Source: Ectocarpus siliculosus
Taxonomy: Eukaryota; Sar; Phaeophyceae; Ectocarpales; Ectocarpaceae
Direction: 5' to 3'
Assembly (NCBI GenBank): GCA_000310025.1
Contig: FN648459.1
Coordinates: 59,182 to 123,181, forward strand
Length of the DNA: 64,000 nt
Positions 33,147-44,000 of the stretch are shown in pieces; within the stretch, counting starts at the first letter, position 1; the number at the start of each line of letters is the position of its first letter. The position numbers and the translations under genes are program-made. The notes beneath the pieces are model-generated. The model had not been told where the DNA came from and ran no database searches. It saw nothing but the letters and a program-made list of their open reading frames with translations.

Positions 33147-34594
33147 GGAAAACAGCAGGCTCGGCAGGCAGAGGCCAGGAGGACATTCCGGCGATCCTAG
33201 CTCGAACGGTGACAGCGGCGCGAACGGTGCCGGCTGCGGACAGAGTGGGGGGGGGCGTGGTAGCGGAGCAGCCGGTATCGGCGTGGAGGGCGACGGCAGA
33301 GACGCTGATGGGAATGGGCATGGAAACCGTGGTGGAGGCGGTGGGGCCGGTAGTGGAGGCGGGGGCGCCGGGGGTGGAGGCGGGGGGTTTGACCCTTGCC
33401 AACATGTGTCGATACTCGGCGAATGCCCTGGGTACACCTGCGAATTCGCGAACGACCTGACTCACAAGTGCCTTAGAGGCAACTGTGCGTGCATGCATTG
33501 TCATGTGTTTGTGGAGGGTCACGCGCAAAGGGAACGCGAGAAAGCTGAGGGTAGGCGGGAGTGGCAAGCTGGGGGTAGGGAGGCGTCGCAGCGGCGGCGG
33601 TCACTGGAGGAGCACGCGAGGCAGGTGAGGGTGCAGGAGTGGTTTCAGCAGCGGCAACAACAACAACAGCAACAGCACCACTCAGGCCAGAGATTTGGTG
33701 GGGCGTCAGGTGGGAGTAGGGTAGGGCCAGTCAGGGGCTCCGCGGGTGCTGTTGGGGGAGAACGTCGAGGACAAAGAGGGCGAGGGGGTGGAGGAACAGG
33801 GCGTCATGTTCATATACAGCCCCAGCCAATGCCGGCCCACCCGGCGCCCACTGCCAGGAGGACCATTCCCGCCCCCCAAATACCCGACGGTATGAGGCCG
33901 CTTGAGCGCTGCTGGAGCTGTGGGGGGAAGAAGACAAAAAAGTACGCCGACCCTATGATGATCTGCGCGTCAAGTACGTGTGACTCTAGAGCACGGAAAA
34001 CGCTGAGGTGGATATATCGGCGCCCGGCATGCGCCACTAGAATCACCACCCCTACGTTCGAGTGCTGTTACTGTGCTAGAACCAGAGATGCCACGGCAGC
34101 AAAGGACTGCGATTGTCACACGTGAGTCGGTATTGGGTGGGTGTTTTCGGTATTCAACAGATGTTCGGGCTCACTGGCGGCACCTGGCTACACTCATCCC
34201 TGAAAACAGGTTATCACGTGTCTTTTACTTTGTGGGATGCAGCCGGTGCTGTTTGTCCGCAAGAGGAACATCTGCCGTGTACCCTGATCCTTCACGGTCG
34301 TTCATCGCTCTTTTTTCCCCCCATATTTATGTGGCATTCGTTGTTTATCGGGTAGGGGCGATACCGACGACACCCAGATAGGGCAAGTCACGCATTATCC
34401 GTCTGTCTCGTGTGTGGGGTACCTCAACCGCCATCCTTTTATCTCTATCCCGCAGGTGCAAAGTGGAGAGGGTTAGGAAACAGAAGAAGGGGGACAGCAG
34501 CGGCTCAGGGGGGTGTGCAGCGGAGTGCGAGCTCGAGGATAGCCCATCGCAAGACACCAACGGATGCGTTCAGACTCCCGCGCGCTGCGAGTGA
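33147..34594 (+). CDS. Cys-rich, Gly-rich protein with zinc-binding-like clusters
   Basis: Two exons join in phase: 33147-34121 (acceptor CTTGGTAG, donor GTGAGT) and 34456-34594 (acceptor TCCCGCAG), ending in TGA. Order of parts: Gly/Asn/Asp-rich low complexity; a first Cys/His cluster (CPGYTCEFANDLTHKC, then GNCACMHCH); a charged coiled-coil with poly-Gln; Gly/Arg- and Pro-rich linkers; a second cluster (RCWSCGGKKTKKYADPMMIC, FECCYC, CDCHTCKVERVRKQKK). The second cluster has the spacing of a treble-clef or PHD-like zinc fold, but I cannot name a family. The 5' end is uncertain: an upstream exon may be missing. Its place between an OTU frame and a KDZ-like transposase suggests it may belong to the same element (inference). 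Confidence 0.5.
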
Positions 34595-35087
34595 CGGCGA
34601 ATCTCATGTCTTCTCGGTGTCAACAACGACAGGAAAACATCGTGTGATTGTCATCATCCGATTTGAAGAAGTACACAACAAGACCACACCTATCGTCAGC
34701 TGTACGGGGAAAGCGTGCAAATCGTGAGTGGTTCGATAGGCTCCATGTATGGTGCATGTTTTTTTGGTGAAACTTTTGTCATTGATCATGGAGATTGCTC
34801 CTGGGGCTCCACGGGTGTACCTTGAACGGTTAGTGAATGCCGTTGCCACCCAAAACAATATTCAGAGGTCGGTTGGGGCAGTAATGACGAACGTGAAGCT
34901 TTAGTCTCCGACAGATCTTCGTACTTGTTTGGGCACAAGGGTGAGCGTGGGTATTTGGAGATTTCGCGGTATGCTATGCGGGTTTAAGATTCACCCCTAA
35001 GAGTGCTAGCGCCGTCCGAGAGGTACTAGGCAATAACGGAATCGTTCTGGTGTTCGGCGTCGTATCGTTGCATGCTACGTCACGCAG

Positions 35088-35430
35088 GGTCGGCGGTGCA
35101 TCACGGCAGGTTCTTCTAGACGGGGAAGACACCGCTGTCGATGGCGTGTGTGAGCACGCTCACGTCGTCCTCCAAGACGGCCGGACCATTGCGGACAACA
35201 TCCCGGCAGCTGAGCACGTGACCTTCGACCATCCAGGGGTAGTTGAGCAGGCCAAAGCAGTAGCAGCGAGCGGTCACATGGGTACCAAGGACGCGAGAGA
35301 GATATAAACTTTGGACGACGCTGCTACCGGCTCTGGCGTGCCGCTCGTGGTTCGCCTGGGAAACATGGAAACGTTTGCGGTGCGCCACGTTAGCCGATCT
35401 GTGCCTGGCAGCTGGGCGCATGTGCAGACT
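35088..35430 (+). pseudogene. KDZ-like gene, N-terminal exon with in-frame TAA
   Basis: After acceptor GTCACGCAG the frame reads VLLDGEDTAVDGVCEHAHVV, NIPAAEHVTFDHPGVVEQ and stops at TAA 35305-35307. It then continues open in the same frame (LDDAATGSGVPLVVRLGNME, VRHVSRSVPGSW). One nonsense change in continuous coding sequence. The 3' end is not fixed; another frame becomes coding-like near 35480 (EKHGKYQDPCKVDVAFVD). Confidence 0.45.
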
Positions 35431-36182
35431 ACAGAAATCGCGCGCCCGGCAGGATCCAGCCCGCAACAATCAGCCCGAAGGAGAAGCACGGAAAATATCA
35501 AGATCCATGCAAGGTGGATGTCGCTTTTGTGGATTCCGCATTTCGTGTGGTACCCTGTCGGGTACTCCAGTATACTGCAAATAACATGTGTCGAAATAGC
35601 AGTCTTGTCAAGAGTACACAATAAAAGACCCGACATCGTACCCTCCCCCCTCCTCCCCGAAGGTCAGAAAAATATATAATTTGTCTTCATTCGAAGTAAG
35701 ACAAATAGAGAGGACAACTCTCATGCGCTTTACGAGACTTTGGGTACAGGTTTCAGGTGGCGGTGCTCTCTATGGATGCAGTATGACGAACTCAACAGAC
35801 TATCTGTGAGGATTTCGGGGGGATCGCAGACGCGTGTTCTCGTCCGCGTGCCCTCTCCCTTTGAGAGAGAGGTCCAAAATTAATTTGCGGGAAGGTCCCT
35901 GTCAACAATTGTGCATTGACTGGCGTGTTTGCCTTTGATTTATCCGGAAACATGCAGGCAAATAGTGGAGCTGCTTGTAGCGTGGCGCACTCCAAGCCGG
36001 AAGGACAGAAGAAATGCCAACACACCTTGGTGGTCGGGCTTGGCGTTTTGGGCGACCATTTCAAGAACAGCATGGGTGTGGATGGTGGCGGGAATGGGGA
36101 GGGTGGAAGAAGCGTGGAGGTTGGCACTGAGAGAGCAGAGTGAAACGTGGGGGGTGAGCGGAAGACGAGCTTTTCTCGGAAA

Positions 36183-36368
36183 ATGAAGCAGCTGATGAAG
36201 ATCATCGGTGTGTTAAGGTTCCCCGTCAACCCCAAGCACCATCTATCAGCAGGAGCCCGCCAGATTCTGGTCGAGGGCAGCGACATCCCTTGTCACGAGA
36301 ACGTGTGCGCAGCATGCCTTCGGGACTACGTCGTTTTGGACAGACAAGAAGCGATAGCTGTAAGACAG
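36183..36368 (+). CDS. KDZ-like gene exon with Cys cluster
   Basis: Encodes MKQLMKIIGVLRFPVNPKHH and CHENVCAACLRDYVVLDRQE, ending at donor GTGCGC in phase 0, matched by the next exon. The Cys spacing suggests zinc binding. The 5' boundary may lie up to 36 nt earlier. The interval 35640-36180 holds no other clear exon. Confidence 0.5.
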
Positions 36369-36707
36369 GTGCGCCATTCCCCCCTCGTTGCCACAGTTTT
36401 TTTTTTTGTAGTGTGCACGGGGCATTAGATAGGGTGGACGGCAGTTCGAAGCAGGTTAATAGGCAGTCGGGTAACGCATACCACTAGTGCGAAAGATTTG
36501 CGCACTTCCAAAATCCTAGGTCAAGTAGTTCTCATGTTCCAACCGCAAGTGCCACAGAATATAGGTAAAGGAACTGATGTGCAACAGATGGGGTCTATTT
36601 CTGTGCAAATTAGCTGTCATGCGAATGAATCTTGCGTGTCAGAATTGAGTAAGTAGTGTGGGATATGACTTTGGCTTTGCAATTGGGACCCTTCTCTTGT
36701 CTCTCAG

Positions 36708-37241
36708 GACAAGTACATTGTGGACATAGTAATCGAGAAATAGGGGTGTACATTTTGCCGCAACGTGCGAGGGGTGCCGGGCGACGAGTGGCAACAACAC
36801 GGGTACTTCGTATTCGGAGAGACAGCTGTCCACATCGAGTTGCTACTGGAGGTTCGGGCGCTCGTTCGCGGTGGCACACCCATCACGACAGCATGGCGAG
36901 GTCTCTTGCAGCACCTGGAAACCGATTTGATATGGATGGGAGAACCAAACTGGCAACAAGGTGAATACAGGGAGATATGCGAGTTCCTCAGTTTAGAGTC
37001 CTGGAGGACGGGTCAAGCAGTGCTGTAGCATGGTCGGGTTTCGAGCATCACCTCCTCTGTACACCATGCCCACCTTTTTCTAATATTTGGTTCGGTCCAC
37101 GACCCCTTGTTGAGTCCCCGTGTCCAGGAATCTGTTTCGATGTGAATAAACATAATGCTCTGGCACCCAAACGTCACGCGGTTCGTCTCAAAAGGGCTGA
37201 AGAAACCAAGGCTGACGACTTTCATTGTCTTGTGTTTGCTG
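36708..37241 (+). pseudogene. KDZ-like gene exon with TAG and a frameshift
   Basis: Begins DKYIVDIVIEK, then TAG at 36741-36743, then CTFCRN, DEWQQHGYFVFGETAVHIE and a helical part to WRTGQAVL. Near 37020 the coding frame shifts by one and continues AWSGFEHHLLCTPCPPF, CPGICFDVNKHNALAPKRH and DDFHCLVFAG up to donor GTATGT. The Cys-pair and FDVN order is what KDZ transposases show around their first catalytic region. Confidence 0.5.
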
Positions 37242-37434
37242 GTATGTTAGCTAGGCCCGACGTGTGTAGGGAATTCGATATTGCATATTTCAAATGTAAC
37301 TGTCTTCCTTAATTTCGACTTCCCTGAACCTGAACGGGCTGGATGGCACTTGCCTCTGTAACGAACCCTCCTCTGGAATCGGATGGAATCGAATGCCTTG
37401 TGTTCGTTTTTCTCCTCCTTTTTTCCGCTGCAAG

Positions 37435-37843
37435 GGTTTCGACGGGGATGGACGGTCTGACCCGATCACTGCCAGAAGTCTACCTCGCTTTCGAGGCTCT
37501 CACGGATCATCGGTCCGAGTTTTCCAGCATAGCCGCGGGGTATTTCCCTCTGATAACATCTTGCGATGGCGGCAATAAGCTGGCGACCAACAACATGACA
37601 TTGGAGAGGTTCCTGGCTCAGCGAGAAACACAAGTGATTGACATGGACCTAACGGCTTGTTGTCTTACGCTGAGCATGCTTTCGCTCATGGTTTTCTCGA
37701 AGCGGCTGCAGTTCGTGTACACGACACCGATAACGTTCTGCCGGCACAACCGAAAGTCGAACATATTTGTTCTTGCGGCAAGAGGGGCCGTCGGGAGAAA
37801 CCAAGACTTGGAGGGATTGGACTACCACGAGCTCATCGCTTGG
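37435..37843 (+). CDS. KDZ-like gene exon, two overlapping open frames
   Basis: Acceptor CCGCTGCAAG, donor GTGAGG. One frame reads MDGLTRSLPEVYLAFEALTD, then YFPLITSCDGGNKL and CCLTLSMLSLMVFSKRLQF. Another reads LLSYAEHAFAHGFLEAAAV in the second half. The switch may mark another indel. The exon limits are firmer than the frame. Confidence 0.4.
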
Positions 37844-38979
37844 GTGAGGTAATCAGCGGAATCGACACTGGCGGCCCTGAATGGCGCGACAATAGACAGA
37901 TTGAAGGCCCTCTATAAGAGATGCTTGCGGGAGAATGGGAAGAAGACTACTGTTCAGTGAGTACTGTATGTTGTGCTCCAAGCTGGTTTTCGGCCTTTTA
38001 TGGAGCGGGATGGTACGGAATACACTGAAGCCAGAAGGTATCGAACTGTACATGGGCACGTTTTGGCGTAGATATGTCTGTTTTCGAGGAGATACGGCAG
38101 TGCCGGCATTTGAGACCGATTTTAGATGACCGGTCAGAAATGTTGAGTGCGGCAATGATTCCGGAAGTTTTTTGCACATACGTCATGCCCGTGAAGCAGT
38201 GACTGTACCCAGTCAAACGTAAGTAGAAGCAGTTTACATTCCAAGATTAAAAAACATGTCACGTATGTATGCTGAATGAAAGGCACAGGAAAAAATAGGC
38301 GCCGGACATCGGCTTCGAACCGATGTCTTCTAATTTGAATCCCGGACCGTGCACACGAGGTCTTGTATATCCGGTTTATACCAACACGGATTTCGACGTG
38401 ACATACGCACTTCTATACCTGCAACGTTGACAGACATTTTCCGTGATTGTTTTTTTATAGCGCGCAAGTAGATACACATCAACTTATCATCATATTGCCC
38501 CACGGAAAAAATCCGAGACGACAATTATGGAGAAGTTGTTTTTAGTTTTAGTTTCCATGCTACGGTTGTTCTGCTGCGGTCCACACCAAAGCGGGTCGGA
38601 AATCATCCCACCGCCGCAGTGTAATAGTTCTGAAAGGAGGGCTTTCCAAACAACATATGTTGGGGCGCCGTATGTGTTGAGTAATTGCGGTTTTGGTGGG
38701 GCGAAGTGCCTTCTGCGGTAGTGATAATAGGGCCGTAACTTTCTTCAGAAGACGAAGCAACAGCTTCCGATGCGCTCATTCGAACGCTGCGAGGAGAGCA
38801 TCCTCACGAATACTGTGGATCCACTCGATTATTTGGTGTGCGTGTTTTTTCACTCTCGACCCCTAATACCGGTCTTACATGCCGTCACTGGGCCGGGAAC
38901 ATCTACTCCTGAGATGCCTGACTGAAGCTTAGCCATGCTGCCGTCTTGTGTGCCCCTCTTGCCGTACACCCGACACCAG

Positions 38980-39211
38980 GCCCGAAACTGTACCCTTGAT
39001 GCGGGACCTGTTCACGAGGCTCTACGAGAAGGCCCCTAAAGACACTGGCGGCAGCGTGGAATGCTCCAAGGCGCTGATGTATCGGGGCTCTTCTGCGACG
39101 ACTGGTGTTGAGGGGTTCTACTCGGTATCCGATGGGGTGCAAATAATGCACATGATCCTGCTGCGGCCGGAGGGACCCCTCGGCGTGGCCGACATGTTCC
39201 TGTTCTGCAAA
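38980..39211 (+). CDS. KDZ-like gene exon
   Basis: Acceptor CGACACCAG, donor GTAGGT. Reads RPETVPLMRDLFTRLYEKAP, then RGSSATTGVEGFYSVSDGVQ and ends GVADMFLFCK. No motif recognised. The introns on both sides (37844-38979, 39212-39761) hold nothing I can name. Confidence 0.45.
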
Positions 39212-39761
39212 GTAGGTCGTGAAGTTGGGAAATAATTAGCTTAATGGAGGAGCCCAACGCGTCTATCAGCCTATCTGCAAAGTACGAAGTCGTAACCCAA
39301 AAGTATGAACGTTGAAAATTACTTACCGACAAACGCAGCGTTCCTTTGCCCTGGGGCTCTTTACACTGGGCGGGAAAAAATCAATACAGCACTCCGTGAA
39401 AATAATCCTGATTTTGTCAGGCCATATTGGGTCCGAACCTGACCTTAGGATTCAAGACTCGAAAGTGTTAGAAGTCGCTATTTTCCTTTTGTCCGAATCA
39501 CAGACTTCGAAGACAATATTTGTTCGTTTAGGCCGGCCCTCCCGTAAAGACGCAGACATAACCCCATGCTTGCCGAGTGATTGATCCCCATTCCCGACTA
39601 GGTCCGGCTACTGCCGTCTTGGAACATGGTACACTATTTTGGCGTTGCCTTCATCATCCCGGTTCACCCGTCGTCTGTGGCTGCCGTGCGTGGTTGCAGT
39701 TTTTTCCGATCCTTCTCATCACAGATTTGATGTGCCGTTTAGGACCAACCGTCCACGGTAG

Positions 39762-40424
39762 GGCGCCTGGTGTGATCGAGAATGAAGGTGCACTCCCGCG
39801 GGATGGCGCCGGCAACGTCGATATCCCTTCCCTGGCGACGGAAGGGGTCCATGTTGGCGGCAGCGGGAATGGGCGTGGGAAGCCACAGGCAGAGGCAGAA
39901 TGCACCCAAGACAACGTGTACAACGTGCTGCGCGACGCGGGAGGGTTCAGCGTGGCACCGACCTCGCTGCCCTCATCGACCTGTATGCGAGGGAAGGGTG
40001 TAGTGGCCTCTACGGGAAGTTTTTCGCTACCCTTGCTAGGAACCTTCTACGCTCGTTGCACGGCCGGAGCCGGTACTCCGTTGATCTCATGGAGGTTGTA
40101 GCAGTGCTCCACGCGCGTGTGAGCGTGATCGTGAGGATGCTCGAAACGGAAGAAAGCAAGGAGGAGGTGGACGCGCTCGTGCCATACAGGGGTGGGCTGG
40201 GGCATCTGAAGGCGTACAGAGATTTTTCCGCCCATGTGCTCAAGATAGCGGGGGGATTCGATACTGAGCAAGTACCAACACTGCCTCCATTCTACGAGAA
40301 ACTCCCACCCCCCCAAATGGGGGAATTCCTTTCCGTGCACCTCGTGCCGGAGATGGATCAGCAATACATTGATGTCCGGGCAGATGATGGACAAATGGAC
40401 GCGGTGATGTTGCAGTACTCAGAG
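39762..40424 (+). pseudogene. KDZ-like gene exon with a probable frameshift
   Basis: The first part reads NEGALPRDGAGNVDIPSLA and CTQDNVYNVLRDAGGFSV. After about 39950 the neighbouring frame takes over: LAALIDLYAREGCSGLYG, then a long helical region (LMEVVAVLHARVSVIVRML), PYRGGLGHLKAYRDFSAH and DGQMDAVMLQYSE, to donor GTGTGT. It joins in phase to the exon that holds the copia insertion. Confidence 0.5.
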
Positions 40425-40560
40425 GTGTGTGCACTCGGGTCCGTGTTGTAGATTGCTAGAATCCCGTCGTCCCTGTCCCTGTCAGATATCTGTATGACCA
40501 GTACATGATGATCAAGTAAACCGTTAATATCACCCGGTGCGTGTCGGCGTTCCCCCGCAG

Positions 40561-40601
40561 GAGAAGGAGATATACATCGCCGAAAAGCTCGGGCCGGAAG
40601 A
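40561..40601 (+). pseudogene. KDZ-like gene exon, left half of the interrupted exon
   Basis: After acceptor CCCCCGCAG the frame reads EKEIYIAEKLGPE and is cut by the LTR at 40602. The right half resumes at 47414 after the duplicated GAAGA and continues DEKKNIAGKRFTTFLAV, PTLTPRQQLAMNVFG to a donor at 47521. The reading frame across the empty site is continuous. Confidence 0.7.
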
Positions 40602-40792
40602 TGTTTGGGGTGCTCAGCAGGATACTGATCTACGGGGCCTCCGGGGGTTACGTGAATGATGTTTGTGTATGATGGACATGATACGTGCGGGGCCCCTCGT
40701 GCCTCCGCCGTGCATGCCACTCTCTAATCAACCAAGGTCTTGAGTCAACCTTCTTTCTCTTTCGGCCTCTGACGGGCTACCGCACCCAAACA
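40602..40792 (+). repeat. Copia 5' LTR
   Basis: 191 bp, TG...CA ends, identical to the 3' LTR. It would carry the element promoter; no clear TATA box is seen. Confidence 0.97.
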
Positions 40793-41034
40793 CAGTATAT
40801 TGTATGGCCTGGTGTTGGTAGTGGGTATTGGCGTCTGAGCTGTGTGAGCCGGGTCAACGGAGCGGTCGACACTTTTCTTCTATATTTCTTCAAGCTGGGA
40901 TCGCGGCCAACGGGGGCGAGGACAGCAGCATTGTGTAGCTGGTGCGGTGGCCATTGCGGGGACCGGGACAGCAGGTTTTATAGCTGGGACAGCACTTCGA
41001 GGCTGGGACAGCAGGTTTAGGGTTTTAGTTAGAT

Positions 41035-44000
41035 ATGTCGGATGGTGGGGATACGGAGGATATTGCAGCTGTGCGCGCGAGGCTGGATGAGGCGCTGCGA
41101 GCTATAGAGGCTGCTAAGGCTGAGACGGCGGAGGTTCGGGCAGCACAGCAGCAGTCGGCGGGTGCACCTGCCGGCAGCCCAGGAGGCGACGGTCTAGTTG
41201 CTACTGGAGGGGCTCCATCTGCATCGGTGGGGCCGACGGGGCCAGGTGGGGTGAGTCATGGTGGTGGTACTGGTGTGCCGGGTTTGCCTTTGGGAGGTAC
41301 CATTGTCAGAACTCCTGTGCCTAGACTCCCGTCAAATTGCACCGCCGACGCTTTTCTTAGTTGGCGGAGATGGTTCCGGGTCTACGCGGACAACCATGAT
41401 CTCCTGCATACCATCGCCGGCAGTGCTGAGGTTCCCGTTGTGAGTTGTCAAGACGTCGGATACCTGACTCGCCAGTTCGGCCCAAAGCTTGTTGGTGAGC
41501 ACAAGAGGATGTGGGGTTTTATCTTGGAGGCAGCGGTGGGGGCCCCATTTGAGAACACCCTGTACTCTTGCCATTCCGTGGCCGATGCGTGGAGGATGAT
41601 GGAGGATTGGTTTTTGCCGAACCACCCAGCCGATTGTCAGCTTCTTGTCGCCGAGCTTGACAACATCACAATGAAGGATGATGAAGACCCAAAGGTATTC
41701 TTCTCGCGTGTTGCACAGCTTGAGACCAAGTTGCGGGCTGTGGGCATTGTCAAGAGTGAGCTGGAGGTTGTGCAGATTCTCATCCGTCAACTCCCTGCAC
41801 GCTATGATGTCGAGAAGCGCAGTAGCCTTTCCAAGCGTGATCTAACTCGCGCTGAGCTGCAGGACGTCGTGCGTGGTCGGTATGCTACGCTCAAGGCTAG
41901 CGAGATGAGGTCGGCGGCTGTGACACCGGCGGTTTCCGCCAACCCGCATGCTCTTGTTGTTGGCCGTGGTTTTGGGCACGGCGGCAACGGGGGGGGCGGG
42001 GGGGGCGGAGGCCAACGGCGGAATGGTAACAGCGGCGACGGCCGCGGGCAATATTGGTCCTCTGGGGGAGCTGTTGCCCAACAGCAGCAGCAACCGCGGC
42101 AACAGCAACAGCCGCAGTCGCAGATGCAACAGTACCGACAGCCGCAGCAGCCGCAGCGGCAAATGCAACAACCGTACCAACAACCGCAGCAGCAGATGCG
42201 ACAGCAACAGCCGTACCAACAGCAGTCGCAGATGCAGCCGTACCGGCAGCCGCAACAGCAGCAGCAGCAGCAGCAGCAGTCCGCCATGATCGGGGTTGGC
42301 GGGACCTACGAGTGCGGTAGTAACGCCGTGTACTACCAGCCGGAGTCACCACCTCCGCCCGGCGCGCCGATGGGTACAGTGCACCGATGCATGCGGTGTG
42401 GGAGGCACGGCCACCACGCCGGGCATTGCGCCGCCCCCCGCAGGTTCGAAGGTACGTGCGGCGCCTGCGGCCAATACGGCCACATGTGGCGCAGTTGTGT
42501 CAAAAGTAACCGGCACCCTCACCTCAACGTCGTCACTTCTGCTGGTGCTGTCGATCCGGAGTACGCGTACGCCACGACGGATGCATCGGCCGCCCCATAT
42601 CGTGATATCCCGGCGGCCGATGGGATGTACTACAGTGACGCCATGATGGCCGGTGGCGGTGGTGGTGGCGGCAGCGGCGGTGACGGCAGCGGTAGTGGGG
42701 GCAGCGTTGGCAATGGGGCGATCGTACAGCAGCAGGTTGTGACACCGGCCGAGCCCTTCTTTGAGTTTGTCGACATTTTCCACGGCGGCGGTGGCGTGGA
42801 CGGTGGCGATGACGGATTGCAGCCCAACGATGCCATGGCGACAAGTGACTCGGCGGGAGCGGTTCCTGAGGCGCTCGGCGGGAACGGCGAGGTTACTTTT
42901 GGTGGCGGTCTCTTCGCGATGCACCTTGTCTGTTCCGTCTCCTCATCCCCCCCTGCGCGCGAAATATCCAACCTTTTCCCGCATCGCCCGGGTTCCGCAG
43001 TCTTCCTCGGAGACTCTGGCGCTGTGGTCCACGTGGTCCCTTCCGGGGAAAAGGTGTACAACAGGCGTCCACCGCGCCCGGAGGAGCGGCTACTCATGCT
43101 TGGCGACGGCAAGCTTATCCCGGTAGAGTTCTTCGGTGATTTGGATATGATTTTCCATTGCCATGAGGATGTGCGTGTTACGCTGAAGAATGTTGGCGTG
43201 GTACCGGACTTGGCGCTAGATGTTCTGTCGCTGAACCAGATCCAGGAACGTCATGAGATCAAGCTCAACCGGCATGGGGCATCGATTTGGGGGGGGCTAG
43301 TGCAATTCACCAAATTCCCGCACGGGAATTACATCCAGGGGACTCGCGTCGATCCCCTACCCCACCACGTCAAATCCCCCGCAATGGTCGCGGCGATGCT
43401 ACGGCCTGGCCTGCAGTCTAGTATCAACTACAACGATCTTCACTGCTCCCTCGGCAATGCCAACTCCAAGACCGTGTACGAGACCGCTAAGCAGATGGGC
43501 ATCAAGGTGACCGGCACTCCGGAGTACTGTGATGGATGTGCGGAGTCGAAGGCGATCCAGCGCTCGGTCCCCAAGGTCATCTCCCCTTCCCGCCGGACGA
43601 CGCGGCCTCTTGAACGTGTCGCCATGGACCTAGCCGGTCCTTTCGGCTCATCCAGCGGTGGTGCCAAGGACTTGATGCAGATCTTGGACCACCACACCAA
43701 CTACGGGTGGACTTTCTTCTTGCGGGAGAAGAGTGGTGCAAACGTCGTGGGCGCGTTCCGTGCGTGGTACGCCTCCATCAAGGCTCTCTTGGCTACTCAC
43801 GGGGAGCTGGGCTGTGTTTTGACCGACAACGGTACCGAGTGGGTCAACGAGGAGTTTCGGGGACTGCTGGCGGAACTGAACGTTACGCGGGAGCTTACGG
43901 CGGTCGACGGGCCCAAGAGCAACGGTCGTGTGGAGCGGAGGATCGCGCTAGTGATGGAGGGAGGCAAGGCTGGGTTTCTGGAATACCCGAAGCTTTTCCC

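Noticed and set aside
38299-38385. Possible tRNA gene on the minus strand
   Set aside because: The T-arm is perfect, but no D-arm or anticodon stem forms and the acceptor stem is mismatched.
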